Shown here one piece after another: positions 53,359 through 62,227 of a stretch of 64,000 nt of DNA. Location of the stretch: NCBI GenBank assembly GCA_016719755.1, contig JADJYM010000016.1, positions 434,001 to 498,000 of the forward strand. Reading direction: 5' to 3'. A program made the position numbers and the translations under genes. Positions within the stretch are counted from its first letter, which is position 1. The number at the start of each line of letters is the position of its first letter. The notes beneath the pieces were generated by a model that saw nothing but the letters and a program-made list of their open reading frames with translations, did no database searches and had not been told where the DNA came from. This DNA is from Novosphingobium sp. (GTDB lineage: Bacteria; Pseudomonadota; Alphaproteobacteria; Sphingomonadales; Sphingomonadaceae).

Positions 53359-54444
53359 TTACATGCCCGAGCCCGGACCGTAAGTGATTTCCACGCGGCG
53401 GTTCTGCAGTTCGCGCACGCCGTCGGCGGTCGGAACACGCGGGTTGTTTTCGCCGAAGCCCTGGCTGGTGATCGCGCCATCGGCGATGCCGCGGGCAGTC
53501 AGGTAAGAGCGGACCGAAGCGTTGCGGCGCTCCGACAGGCCCTGGTTGTAGGTGGGCTTGCCAGAACGGTCAGCGTAGCCGGCCAGCATGATCGGAACAT
53601 TGGCGCAGTTGCCATAAGCGGTGACGGCGCTGTCGAGGATCGACGCGGCGTCAGGCGTGATGTCCGAACGGTCCCAATCGAAGAACACGATGTAGGGGCC
53701 CTTGTTGCACTCAACCACCGGCGGCGGAGGCGGCGGGGGCGGAGGCGGCGGGGGCGGAGGGGGCGGCGGGGGCGGCGGGGGCGGCGGAGGAGCCGCTTCG
53801 GTGCCGCCGAAGTTGTAACCCAGGGTCAGCATCAGCGAGTGCGAGCGGAACTTGCTCTGCAGCGCGGTGCTGGCACCGTTCACCAGATCGACGTCCGCCT
53901 GGTTGTAGAAGCGGTACTTGAGGCCGACATCGACATTGTCGCTAACCGGCATGCGGACACCGGCCAGCGCCTGCCAGGCGAAGTCCGAATCCGAATCGTT
54001 GATGCTCAGCGCGGCAGAAGCCGGCAGGATCGAACGCACCTTCGCGCGACCGACGCCCACGCCGCCGCCAACAAAGCCCTGCAGGCCGTCATCGGGACCG
54101 AAATCGAGCAGGCCGTTCAGCATGAAGCTGAGCGCGCTGCTGCTGCCATCGATGGCAGCGCCCGAATAGCTGGTGGCCGTGGTGCTGAACTTTTCGTTCG
54201 AAGCACGGCGATAGCTGGCTTCCGCTTCGAGACGGAACATGCCGAAGTCGTAGCCGACAATGCCACCCAGGTCATAGCCGGTGTTGTGGTCGAGCAGACC
54301 CGACGTCGAATTGGCGAGCTTGTGCATGTCTTCGACGATCATGCCACCGAAGTCACCTTCGATGTACCAGGAGTCGTCGCGAGCCATGGCGGGCGTCGCG
54401 ATGGCCGCGGAGGCCAAAGCCATCCCTATGACCAGTTTGCGCAT
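53359..54444 (-). CDS. OmpA family outer-membrane protein with polyproline linker
   Basis: A 361-residue protein: signal peptide (residues 1-21, PAMARDD), an N-terminal eight-strand beta-barrel domain (YIEGDFGG to MLTLGYNFGG), then 24 consecutive prolines (codons 53719-53790) as linker. A C-terminal OmpA-like peptidoglycan-binding domain has VFFDWDRSDITPDA and NQGLSERRNASVRSYL. It ties the outer membrane to the wall. Such a proline run demands EF-P during translation. Its ATG (54444) is 214 bp from the GTA cluster and it has its own terminator. Confidence 0.92.
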   Translation of the reverse strand: MRKLVIGMALASAAIATPAMARDDSWYIEGDFGGMIVEDMHKLANSTSGLLDHNTGYDLGGIVGYDFGMFRLEAEASYRRASNEKFSTTATSYSGAAIDGSSSALSFMLNGLLDFGPDDGLQGFVGGGVGVGRAKVRSILPASAALSINDSDSDFAWQALAGVRMPVSDNVDVGLKYRFYNQADVDLVNGASTALQSKFRSHSLMLTLGYNFGGTEAAPPPPPPPPPPPPPPPPPPPPPPPPVVECNKGPYIVFFDWDRSDITPDAASILDSAVTAYGNCANVPIMLAGYADRSGKPTYNQGLSERRNASVRSYLTARGIADGAITSQGFGENNPRVPTADGVRELQNRRVEITYGPGSGM

Positions 54445-54658
54445 TATCGATTTCCCCTTTTCGTAGGATTGAGCCACCGAGTTCAGCGTATCTAACTGCA
54501 TAAAAAACGCGGTGCAAGCGCTCAAACTCCTCAACTGTTGCAATAATGCCGCGATTCCGTGGCTTAAGGCCATGAAATGACAGGCAGTAGTGTCGAGCCT
54601 TGCTTGATTGGCGGGGAAATGGGAGCGTAGGAGCGTGCGGACTGATGCGGGTTCGCTC
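54445..54658. promoter_or_regulatory. ompA promoter region / end of GTA cluster
   Basis: 214 bp with no convincing gene. It holds the leftward ompA promoter and a likely 5' leader, and lies after the stop of the DUF2793 gene. There is no strong hairpin or att-like repeat here that I can see. Confidence 0.4.
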
Positions 54659-55111
54659 TCAGGTCCGCAGTATTCCAGCATCGACCAGGGCCGTGCAAAG
54701 CGCCGCGAAGGCGCTTCGCACCTCGCTGTCAACCACGGTTCCGCCGCTGGGTGCGGCAGGACGAACCGGGTTCTTCCAGCCTGCAAGATAGCGGATTTCC
54801 TGGCCGGTTGCCCTATTGAGCAGCCGCATCCCGTCGCACGGCGCGAAGAACAGCCAGTTGCCTGCCTGCCGCGCGGCGATAGTGCCGGACTGGCCGGTCC
54901 AGTCGCCGGTTGCGCCGCTGGCGACAAGCCAGCACAGCCCATCGGCCGGGCTGACTGGGGGGGCGGCGAGTTCGGCTTCGATCGCGCCATGCATCAAGGC
55001 ATCGATTCGTGCGGCAATTTCATTGACATAACCTTCTTTCTGGGCCTGCGCGGCGAACAGTAGCGGAAGGTCAAGGCGCGGGGTGCGAACGTCGAACAGG
55101 GGATCGGGCAT
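54659..55111 (-). CDS. DUF2793 domain protein, GTA-associated
   Basis: A 150-residue protein with the DUF2793 opening RLDLPLLFAAQAQKEGYVNE and a strand-rich body (GLCWLVASGATGDWTGQSG, NWLFFAPCDGMRLLNRATG). DUF2793 proteins are found at the tail end of sphingomonad GTA clusters and in related prophages, and probably sit at the tail tip or fibre. It is the last gene of the minus-strand GTA unit, starting at ATG 55111, 17 bp after the gp15-like gene. Confidence 0.85.
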   Translation of the reverse strand: MPDPLFDVRTPRLDLPLLFAAQAQKEGYVNEIAARIDALMHGAIEAELAAPPVSPADGLCWLVASGATGDWTGQSGTIAARQAGNWLFFAPCDGMRLLNRATGQEIRYLAGWKNPVRPAAPSGGTVVDSEVRSAFAALCTALVDAGILRT

Positions 55112-55128
55112 GGGTTGAACTCCTGGGC

Positions 55129-57315
55129 TCAGGGAAGGTCGACAAGAAGCGGTTCCGACATCGCGCGGCTGCCGCGCTGACGGATCGAGAAACGGCCTGC
55201 CGGAGCCGCCGCGACAAGGCTGGAAACCTCGCTTGGGGAAAGCGCCAGCAGCGGTTCGGTCAGGTCCCAGCCGGAGACCGGACCAGCGGCATCGCCGAAG
55301 CTTGCGAGATAGCCCTCGCTGCTCTCCCCCAGCGGTGTGTCGGCCTCGTCCGGCCAGTCCCAGGCGCCGCGTGCCCGGCGGGTCCAGCGGACCTCAAGGC
55401 CGCCGCCCGCTAGCAGCCTGGCCCGTCCGTGAACCGGAGCCAGCGGGCGTTCGCCGATTCCGCGCAGCAGGATCGGTGCGGTGACCGGGGCTTCGTCGGC
55501 AAGACCGATCGCGGCCAGTGTCAGGGGCGGAACGCGGCCAAGCGCGGACGGATCGATCAGCAGTCCGGTGCCGTCCAGCAGAACGAATGCCTCGCCAGCA
55601 GCATGGTCGCCAACGGCCCCTTCCGTGCCGCCGCGCCCGCGCCACAGGCCGGACAGCTTCCAGCGCCCCCCGCCCAGCGGCTGTACATGCGCGAACTGGA
55701 TGATCTCCCCGCCAAGGAGCGCACGGTTGGCGCCCTGCGCCAGCTGGCGCATGGTGGCCCCGGTCAGCGCAAGGTCCGGGGCGGCAAGCTGGATTACCAC
55801 GGTCCGGTGTCGGTCAAACAGCAGCGGTGAGGCCGGCGGCAGAGCCTCTTCGGCGGTTCCCAGCACGGCCCGTGCCCGGCCGCTCGCGCCAATCGGATCG
55901 AGCGTGCCTTCGCCCCAGTCGCCCAGCACGCTGGCGCCGTTCCACCCAGCATTGGCGGCCGAGACGGCGGCCAGCAGCAGCGGCACCGGGGTTGCGCTGT
56001 TGCCATCCCAGGGCAGTTCGCAGGCAACCAGCTGGCTGACCGCGGCGGGATAGTCTGCTGCCGGGGCGCCGCGACCGGGATCGGCCGTCACGCCCGTGCT
56101 GCGCGATGCGGCCAGCCGGACCAGCGTCAGTTCGATCCCGTGCGTGCGCCATTCCCATTCGCGCACCCGCCATTCTCCCGGATGACCGGGCAGGGTGACG
56201 ATGGCGCCCGGGCGGACGCGTGGATCCAGTTCGGTGACGCGCCACGATACCGTTTGACGGGCCCACGCGGCCCGGCCCGAGGATGTCTGCACCAGCAGGC
56301 GCGCCGCGCCGGCTTCCATCGCTCCGGGCAGTTCCAGGGTGCGGGGCTGCCCCGGCAGGGGCCGACCCGCCGCGCGCTGCGCCCCCGGCTGATAATCGCG
56401 CGCCAGGTCGTAGTATCGCAGCACCCCGACCGGCTGATCGTCCTCCGGACCGCGTTTGCGGGCATAGCCTGTGTTGCCGCCAAAGTCCTCGCGGTTGTCC
56501 GATGTCGCCGCTTCGGGCAGGGCGACCGGCGCGGCCTGGGCGCGGTCCGGACGGATCACCAGCTGGGCATCGCAGGCATCGCAATCCGCCGGAAAGAGCG
56601 GGTCGAGCGCGGCGAGCAGTTCGCCAACCGGGCCTTCGCAGGACAGGCCAGCCAGCCCGTCAAGCGGCACGTTGGCATCGCAATCGGCCACCACTCCATC
56701 CAGCAGGTCGGCCATGTTCAACGGTGCCTCGCCCGCGAGAATCTCGAAGCTCAGGGCGGGGATCCGGTTGCCGAAGTCGCCCAGCTGAAGATCTTCGAAC
56801 ACGGCATAGGCGAGGCCGCGATAGGCCGGGCACGCCCCCGCGCCTTCTGCCGCGACGATGAGGGGGTCGGGCTCCTGATCCCCCTGTCCGGTGTGGATCC
56901 GCAAGGTGCCGCCCGTCTTCAGATCGCCCGCCGCACCGCGCAGCAGCTTGCCATCGGCCCAGATCCTGCCGAGGCCGGTGATTGGACGGCTGGACAGCGC
57001 CACTGCGAAGGATGCCGAATAGCTGTAGGTCACGGTTGAGGGCTTGCCCTTGCCGTTGCCCTGCTTGTCACGGTGCTCGACCAGATCGGTAGCCCAGATG
57101 ATCTGCCCGGCCGCGCGCATCGCGCCGAAATGGCGCGGTATGCCAAGGCCATAGCTCGACGTGCTGACCGACAGTTCATTGAGGCGCGGCCCTTCGCGCG
57201 TCTTGCCGCCGCCGAAGATCGCCAGATCGATCTGCCGCCCGGCAAAGGCGCCGATACTGCCGCCGATCGGTCCGCCGATCGCAAAGCCGATGGTCGAGAG
57301 AATGAGGGTTGCCAT
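55129..57315 (-). CDS. GTA gp15-like tail tip/host-specificity protein
   Basis: A 728-residue protein matching the tip part of RcGTA gp15: MATLILSTIGFAIGGPIGGSIGAF... at the N-terminus, then SYGLGIPRHFGAMRAAGQIIWATDL, a glycine/lysine-rich STVTYSYSASFAVALSSRPITG hub-binding region, and a long phage-tail J/tip domain. The ~600-residue TIM-barrel-like middle that makes RcGTA gp15 ~1,300 aa is not evident here. I start at ATG 57315 rather than 57357. It overlaps or is close to gp14 (10 bp). Confidence 0.85.
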   Translation of the reverse strand: MATLILSTIGFAIGGPIGGSIGAFAGRQIDLAIFGGGKTREGPRLNELSVSTSSYGLGIPRHFGAMRAAGQIIWATDLVEHRDKQGNGKGKPSTVTYSYSASFAVALSSRPITGLGRIWADGKLLRGAAGDLKTGGTLRIHTGQGDQEPDPLIVAAEGAGACPAYRGLAYAVFEDLQLGDFGNRIPALSFEILAGEAPLNMADLLDGVVADCDANVPLDGLAGLSCEGPVGELLAALDPLFPADCDACDAQLVIRPDRAQAAPVALPEAATSDNREDFGGNTGYARKRGPEDDQPVGVLRYYDLARDYQPGAQRAAGRPLPGQPRTLELPGAMEAGAARLLVQTSSGRAAWARQTVSWRVTELDPRVRPGAIVTLPGHPGEWRVREWEWRTHGIELTLVRLAASRSTGVTADPGRGAPAADYPAAVSQLVACELPWDGNSATPVPLLLAAVSAANAGWNGASVLGDWGEGTLDPIGASGRARAVLGTAEEALPPASPLLFDRHRTVVIQLAAPDLALTGATMRQLAQGANRALLGGEIIQFAHVQPLGGGRWKLSGLWRGRGGTEGAVGDHAAGEAFVLLDGTGLLIDPSALGRVPPLTLAAIGLADEAPVTAPILLRGIGERPLAPVHGRARLLAGGGLEVRWTRRARGAWDWPDEADTPLGESSEGYLASFGDAAGPVSGWDLTEPLLALSPSEVSSLVAAAPAGRFSIRQRGSRAMSEPLLVDLP

Positions 57316-57325
57316 GTTCGTTCCT

Positions 57326-57733
57326 TCAGGCTGCGGGCGGCAGGCGCCAGTGGCCAAGCACCTGGCCCTTCGGCAGGCATGGCTGGATCACGACCTTGCG
57401 CAGGCCGGCATGGGCGTGAATCCAGCCGGCGTGCGCACTGCGGATCGCAAGGTGCAGCTGCGCCGGTCCGGGCGAGAGCATCACGACATCGCCCGGAGCA
57501 TAGGGCGCTTGCGCGGTGACGAATCCATAGGCGGCAGGATCGGGCATCCAGCGGGCCGGTTGACTGAGGCGCAGGGCATATCCGGCAGGGACCCGCACCG
57601 CCACGCCGCAGCGGGCCATGGCGGCCGAGAACAGGCCGATGCAGTCAAGGCCGTGCCGCGGGTCCCGGCCATGGAGGCGGAAGGGGACCCCGGCCAGACC
57701 GGCGGCGGCCTCTGCCAGTGTCAGGCCGTTCAT
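57326..57733 (-). CDS. GTA gp14-like NlpC/P60 cell-wall peptidase
   Basis: A 135-residue NlpC/P60 domain: catalytic Cys in HGLDCIGLFSAAM, His in AQLHLAIRSAHAGWIH. It would cut peptidoglycan during DNA entry. ATG 57733 overlaps the gp13 stop (ATGA). Confidence 0.92.
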   Translation of the reverse strand: MNGLTLAEAAAGLAGVPFRLHGRDPRHGLDCIGLFSAAMARCGVAVRVPAGYALRLSQPARWMPDPAAYGFVTAQAPYAPGDVVMLSPGPAQLHLAIRSAHAGWIHAHAGLRKVVIQPCLPKGQVLGHWRLPPAA

Positions 57734-58554
57734 GCGGCGGGCGAGGGGTAGCGGGTCACGAGGTCGTTGCCCGGCAGGTGCGGCTCGCCCTGGAAGTTGA
57801 TCGCATTGGCGAAGCGCCCGCTACAGGTGTCGAGGGTCCGGTCGCAGCCCTGACGCACGATCGCCCGGCTGCCGGGGGCGGGAGGCTGGTCCAGCGGCAG
57901 GTCGAGGATTACCCCGCCGCCAGCGGTCGTCCCGGCGATGCCGAGCACGAAGCCGGCGAGCGGTCCGTCGAGCCAGCGCAGCGTCCCCCCGGCCAGCTGC
58001 GCCGGGCTTGCCGCACAGTCCAGCACGGCGGCGTTGGCCGCGCTGTCCCAGGCCACAACCCGCGCCTCATGGGTGAAGCGGGCGGCAGACAGGGTGCATC
58101 CCGGGCCGCAAAAGGCCGCCCGGCAGCTGGGGCTGGTGCGCGGCACCGGATCGCGGGCAAGCTCTGCCTTGCGCGAGACCAGTGCGGCGGTGAAGCCGCC
58201 CGCTTCCTCGGCAACGGTGCCGATCGTGCCGCGATAGATCGAATGCCGCTCAAGGCTTTCCCAGTCGACCACCCCGATCACCACCGCCGCACCGTCGTAA
58301 CGGCCATTGGCAAGGTCGTCGGCGGAGATCGCAGCGTGGCTGAGCGCCCCTTCGACTTCGGCACTGTCGGGTTCGAAGTCGGCCGAGCGGCGGATCGCGG
58401 AGGGGACCATGCCGGGCGCCGCGCGGTGCAGCACGCCATCGAACCACAGGTCGCGGTCGTGGCTGGTGAAGCCGAGCGCCACCCCGTCGCGGCGCATGAC
58501 GCGCCAGAAGGTGGCGACCGTTTCCAGCTCCGCGCGGAACCACACCCGGCTCAC
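57730..58554 (-). CDS. GTA gp13-like tail hub protein (DUF2163)
   Basis: A 274-residue hub protein. It opens WFRAELETVATFWRVMRRDG and carries the four-Cys pattern (PSCRAAFCGPGC and GCDRTLDTCSGRF) that in RcGTA gp13 holds an iron-sulfur cluster, ending FANAINFQGEPHLPGND. The start GTG 58554 overlaps the gp12-like stop by GTGA. It sits between distal tail and tip proteins. Confidence 0.92.
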   Translation of the reverse strand: MSRVWFRAELETVATFWRVMRRDGVALGFTSHDRDLWFDGVLHRAAPGMVPSAIRRSADFEPDSAEVEGALSHAAISADDLANGRYDGAAVVIGVVDWESLERHSIYRGTIGTVAEEAGGFTAALVSRKAELARDPVPRTSPSCRAAFCGPGCTLSAARFTHEARVVAWDSAANAAVLDCAASPAQLAGGTLRWLDGPLAGFVLGIAGTTAGGGVILDLPLDQPPAPGSRAIVRQGCDRTLDTCSGRFANAINFQGEPHLPGNDLVTRYPSPAA

Positions 58555-60887
58555 TGCCAGTCCTCGCGCAGTTCGATGACCGGCACGCTGGGGGCTTCGC
58601 CAGCGGCGAAGGCGGCGCCGGAAACCTCCAGCCGGTCCTCGGCAAACCGGACGGGGACATCGAACAGGAAGCCCGCGCGCACCTCTGCGCCCTCGGGAGG
58701 AGGGGCGGTGAAAGTGACGATGCCGCCCGGATCGAGCGCCCAGCCGCTGGCGGGCGCGCCGTCCACGCTGACTGTCACGCTGGCTGCAACCGGGCGCGTG
58801 ATCCGCCGCAGCTGCGCGGCCTCGCCCGCGCCATAGCGCTTGACCAGCGGGAAGGAGGCACCCGTGCCGTCGCCGGTGCCGAGTACCTGGTCGGCAGGGG
58901 TCGGCGCACCGGTCATGCCGTTCGAGCTGAAATCGGAAGGATCGCGCAGCCGGAACCCGCGCGCCGCGCCGCGCCGGGCGCGGAAGAAGGCGATGAGCTC
59001 GCCCAGTTCAGCTTCGGAGCGGATGCCCGGCCCGACATCGAACCGCAGCCGCGCGTTGGACCACAGGCTGTTGCGCCGTTCGAACCCCGATGCGGTTACC
59101 GAAACGCTGGTGGAAAATTCGGGCGTGATCATCGCGTCGCGCCCCAGCGCGAGCGGATAGGCGAGATCGTCGAACGGCTGCATCGTGTCCTCCTGATCGG
59201 GTTGGGCGAGCCGGACGAAGCCGTCGCGGCAGACCTGGGGCAGGGCCCAGACGAAGCATTCGTGCGGGGACCGGATGAGCGCCTCGTCGATCCCGGCATC
59301 GATCTGCCGCCACAGGTCCGGATCGGCTCCGGCGGGAACGAACCCCGCCAGATAGTCCTGCTCCGCCGCCGGATAGCCCAGCCGCGCGTTGGCGGCGGCA
59401 TAGGCGGCGCGGCGCCGGGCATCGCTGCCGCTTGTCAGCCAGTCGTAATCTTCCAGCTGAAGGCGGTCGTAGGCCGGGCTGGCCCAACCGGACGGCACGT
59501 TGGCGCGGCGTGCTTCGGGCATGGCCGGGTCCAGCACCGATGGCAGGAACACCAGCAGCAGCACTTCGGCAGCGCCTGGTGCGGCGGCGGCGCGCACCGC
59601 ATCGCGCAGGGCGGCGGTGGAACCTGCGAGCAGAGCGCCGGCCGCATCGAGCAGCGCCTTCTGGGCGTTGGTCAGGGTTTCGCGCAGGTCGGCGATCTCC
59701 AGCGGCGTGCCGCCCAGCGCGGCCTGTGCGGCGGCATCGTAGATGCAGGGGCGGCCTGCGGCGGCGATCCACCACCACGGCTCGCCAATCTGGAACCGCA
59801 CGGGCGCACCCGCTTCGCGCAGCAAGGCGACGAATTCGCCCGCCACGCCCTGCAGCCAGTCCATCGCGGCGGCGTTGGCTGGGGAAAGCAGGGTCGAAGG
59901 CGGCTCCCACCCGGTCAGCGCCGGGCTCCCGTCGAAGGCACGCTGCTGCCAGGCTGGCGGGCAGTACTGCGCCAGAAGTTCGTAGGACAGCGAAGCGATT
60001 GGCTTGAATCCCGCCGCGATGGCGGCGGCGAAGAAGGCGCGGTGCCAGACCTGTGCCGGCGTGTTCAGCAAGGTGCCCGAGGGCGCGACGGCAAACCCGT
60101 CCCCGTCCGGCAACAGCCGCATGTAGTGGCTCATCCCGACATAGTGGAGCAGGCTGCCGCGATAGCCGAGCTGGCGGGCATTGCGCACCAGCCGCGCGGG
60201 TGCCTGGTTGCAGCAATCGTCATAGGCCGTCGCCATGGCAAGGCCGTGCGGCGGGACCACCACGTCACCGATCTCCAGCATGGCGCGGTGGCCGCTGCAG
60301 CGGATCTCGCTGATCTCTGCCCAGCCTTCGACCGGCGCGAGGAACGCCAGCTCGCTGCCACCCGCATAGCCGGGCGCGACCAGCGAGATGAACATCCGCT
60401 CGATCGTCGCCGGGTGGACCGGGTCGGCCTCGGATGGCAGCAGGAACCCGCCGTCGAGCGCGGAGAACGGCAGGACGATCTCTGCATCCTCTGGCGTACC
60501 GGTGGCATAGTTCCACAGCCGCACGTACCAGGCCCGCGCCGCGCCGCTGGCATCGCGGCCCTCGATCGTCAGGGTCGGGCCATTGACCGCATCGAGCGGA
60601 ATGACCCCGCCCGACCGCCAGCGAAAGCGCAGCGTCGTGCGCGAATAATCGCGGTCGGTCGCATAGGCCAGCAGCGGGTGGTCATAGCGGTCGGTGCTGT
60701 CCCAGATGATCCCGGCCAGATCGCCCTGGCGCATGAACACCGCATCGACGCGCAGCGCATCGGGCGCGGTGGTGACCAGCGAAGCGAACATCGGGCGCGG
60801 GAAATTGACCGTCCAGTAAAGCGGATCGAACCGCTGGATCCAGTCGCTGTCCTGCCCGCTTCGCCGGGTTGCAAGCCAGAAGGCCAT
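58551..60887 (-). CDS. GTA gp12-like distal tail protein with a ~550-aa N-terminal extension (DUF2460)
   Basis: A 778-residue protein. The C-terminal ~205 residues are DUF2460/TIGR02217, the RcGTA gp12 distal tail protein (PLALGRDAMITPEFSTSVSVTASGFERRNSLWS, GARGFRLRDPSDFSS). The long N-terminal part (residues 1-560) is not in RcGTA gp12. It contains FRWRSGGVIPLDAV, a beta-rich start, then a possible TIM-barrel-like region with GEPWWWIAAAGRPCIYD, LLLVFLPSVLDPAMPEARR and LQLEDYDWLTSGSDARR. Whether this is a single chain fibre or glycan-binding/hydrolase-like module is unknown. It starts at ATG 60887 behind AGGAAC. Confidence 0.85.
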   Translation of the reverse strand: MAFWLATRRSGQDSDWIQRFDPLYWTVNFPRPMFASLVTTAPDALRVDAVFMRQGDLAGIIWDSTDRYDHPLLAYATDRDYSRTTLRFRWRSGGVIPLDAVNGPTLTIEGRDASGAARAWYVRLWNYATGTPEDAEIVLPFSALDGGFLLPSEADPVHPATIERMFISLVAPGYAGGSELAFLAPVEGWAEISEIRCSGHRAMLEIGDVVVPPHGLAMATAYDDCCNQAPARLVRNARQLGYRGSLLHYVGMSHYMRLLPDGDGFAVAPSGTLLNTPAQVWHRAFFAAAIAAGFKPIASLSYELLAQYCPPAWQQRAFDGSPALTGWEPPSTLLSPANAAAMDWLQGVAGEFVALLREAGAPVRFQIGEPWWWIAAAGRPCIYDAAAQAALGGTPLEIADLRETLTNAQKALLDAAGALLAGSTAALRDAVRAAAAPGAAEVLLLVFLPSVLDPAMPEARRANVPSGWASPAYDRLQLEDYDWLTSGSDARRRAAYAAANARLGYPAAEQDYLAGFVPAGADPDLWRQIDAGIDEALIRSPHECFVWALPQVCRDGFVRLAQPDQEDTMQPFDDLAYPLALGRDAMITPEFSTSVSVTASGFERRNSLWSNARLRFDVGPGIRSEAELGELIAFFRARRGAARGFRLRDPSDFSSNGMTGAPTPADQVLGTGDGTGASFPLVKRYGAGEAAQLRRITRPVAASVTVSVDGAPASGWALDPGGIVTFTAPPPEGAEVRAGFLFDVPVRFAEDRLEVSGAAFAAGEAPSVPVIELREDWQ

Positions 60888-60905
60888 GAGCGTGTTCCTG
60901 TTCGT

Positions 60906-61690
60906 TCAGAGGCTGCCAAGCGCGCGGCGCACGGCGCTGGCGACCTGGCGGCTGGAGCGTTGCAGCGCTTGCGGGGCGCTGGTTCCGGGCGGCGCGGCGA
61001 TGGTGATCGCCACGCGGACGTCGCGCGGGGACTGGGGCTGGATGGTTTCGATCCGACCGGCGCTGGCCGGCACGAACAGTTCCGGTCCGCGCTCGCCCAC
61101 CACGAACGGCCGTTCGGGCGAAACCGGCCCGCCGGTGGCGCGTCCGGGCAGGCCGGTGATTGCCCCGATCAGCGCGCCGAGCCCGCCCGTGCTTGCGGCA
61201 GGCGCCGGAGCGGCGTTCATTCCGGCAATCGCGCCGATCAGGCCGTCCAGATCGTTGGCGGGGCACTGCGCGGGCAGAGGCCGGATGGCGCCATCAGGCC
61301 ATCGAACCCGCCGAGATCGCGCTGGGCGCCCATCCCCAGGATCGAGCCGATGACACTGGTTGGGCCGCGCCCGGAGCCGAGGATCGATCCGACCAGCCCG
61401 CCCAGGCCTCCGCCGCCCGATCCGCCCTGCGGCGAAGCGGCGAACAGCGCGCGGATCGCTTGCGCGGCGATCTGGTCGATCACGTTGAAGGCAATCCGCT
61501 TGAGGTCCTCGAAGCCGAGGCTGCCCTTGCGCAGTGCGCCGAGCAGGCCGCGTTCCAGCACATCGCCGGCCTTGGCGAAGCCGTCGAGCAGCTGGCCGTC
61601 GAAACTGCCGCGCATCGCGGCGACATCCTGTGCGAAGCCCTGGGTATTGGCGCGCACGTCGATCATCAGGCTATCGACCGGGTCAGTCAT
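60906..61690 (-). pseudogene. GTA gp11-like tail tape measure gene, frameshifted
   Basis: The N-terminal part (ATG 61690) has the tape-measure opening MTDPVDSLMIDVRANTQGF and continues in frame to a stop at 61238 after GFDGLMAPSGLC. The C-terminal part is in a shifted frame (-1 relative to the first) and contains NDLDGLIGAIAG, then GLPGRATGGPVSPERPFVVG and ERGPELFVPASAGRIE, typical of the end of short GTA/phage tape measures. The total of 785 bases is not divisible by three. The cause may be an indel, a sequencing error, or programmed frameshifting; the shift lies between about 61235 and 61300. Confidence 0.85.
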
Positions 61691-61892
61691 GGTCGCGCTC
61701 CATCAGGCGGGTGAGTTCGCTGCGGCCCAGGGGGCGGGCCGCAGCGGCTGAAGGGGGGGCAAGGATCGCGGCGAGCTCGGCCGGGGTGGCGTGCCAGAAC
61801 TCGTCCGGACGCCAGCCGAGCAGCCGCCCGGCAAGGCCGGCCAGCCGTGCCGCGCCGGGACCAAAGGCCTGCCCGTCCGGCCCCTGGCTCAT
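61683..61892 (-). CDS. GTA tail assembly chaperone (small)
   Basis: A 69-residue protein between gp10 and the tape measure, the spot of the RcGTA tail assembly chaperone (DUF2376-like). Core: RLAGLAGRLLGWRPDEFWHATPAELAAIL. It overlaps gp10 by ATGA and the tape-measure start by 8 bp. Confidence 0.82.
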   Translation of the reverse strand: MSQGPDGQAFGPGAARLAGLAGRLLGWRPDEFWHATPAELAAILAPPSAAAARPLGRSELTRLMERDHD

Positions 61893-62227
61893 TGCGCGGG
61901 CCTTGCCTCGCCTTGCAGGATCTGGGCGAGCAGGGTGCGCAGCGGCTTGGTCGCTTCGGCCAGGCCCATGGCGATCACCGCCTGCCCCACGTCGCCCTGG
62001 GACAGGCCTTCGCGCGGGGTCAGGCAGTGCCAGAACAGGGCGGCCAGCTCGGTCAGCCGCAGCTGGCCCGCCGCCGCGCGTTCGACCAGCGCGAACAGGG
62101 GGCCAAGCTCTTCCTCTGCGGCGACCAGCGCGGCGAAGCTGGGGCGCAGGACCCGCGCTTCGCCCGCGATGACCAGCGATGCCTCGCCCCGGTGGGGATT
62201 GGCGACTTGCGGGTTGGCGCCGCTCAC
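61889..62227 (-). CDS. GTA gp10-like protein
   Basis: A 112-residue protein of the GTA_gp10 family (PF11836-type): ANPHRGEASLVIAGEARVLRPSF and ALVAAEEELGPLFALVERA. It probably acts in tail assembly. Coupled at both ends by 4-bp overlaps. Confidence 0.85.
   Translation of the reverse strand: MSGANPQVANPHRGEASLVIAGEARVLRPSFAALVAAEEELGPLFALVERAAAGQLRLTELAALFWHCLTPREGLSQGDVGQAVIAMGLAEATKPLRTLLAQILQGEARPAQ

Noticed and set aside
53320-54495. 391-codon plus-strand frame across ompA
   Set aside because: The RRGRRGRR stretch is only the complement of the proline codon run. OmpA on the minus strand is certain.
61238-61690. Calling the two tape-measure fragments as two separate genes
   Set aside because: Each fragment covers one end of the same family, and the frames join at a single shift point. 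A split gene explains both.
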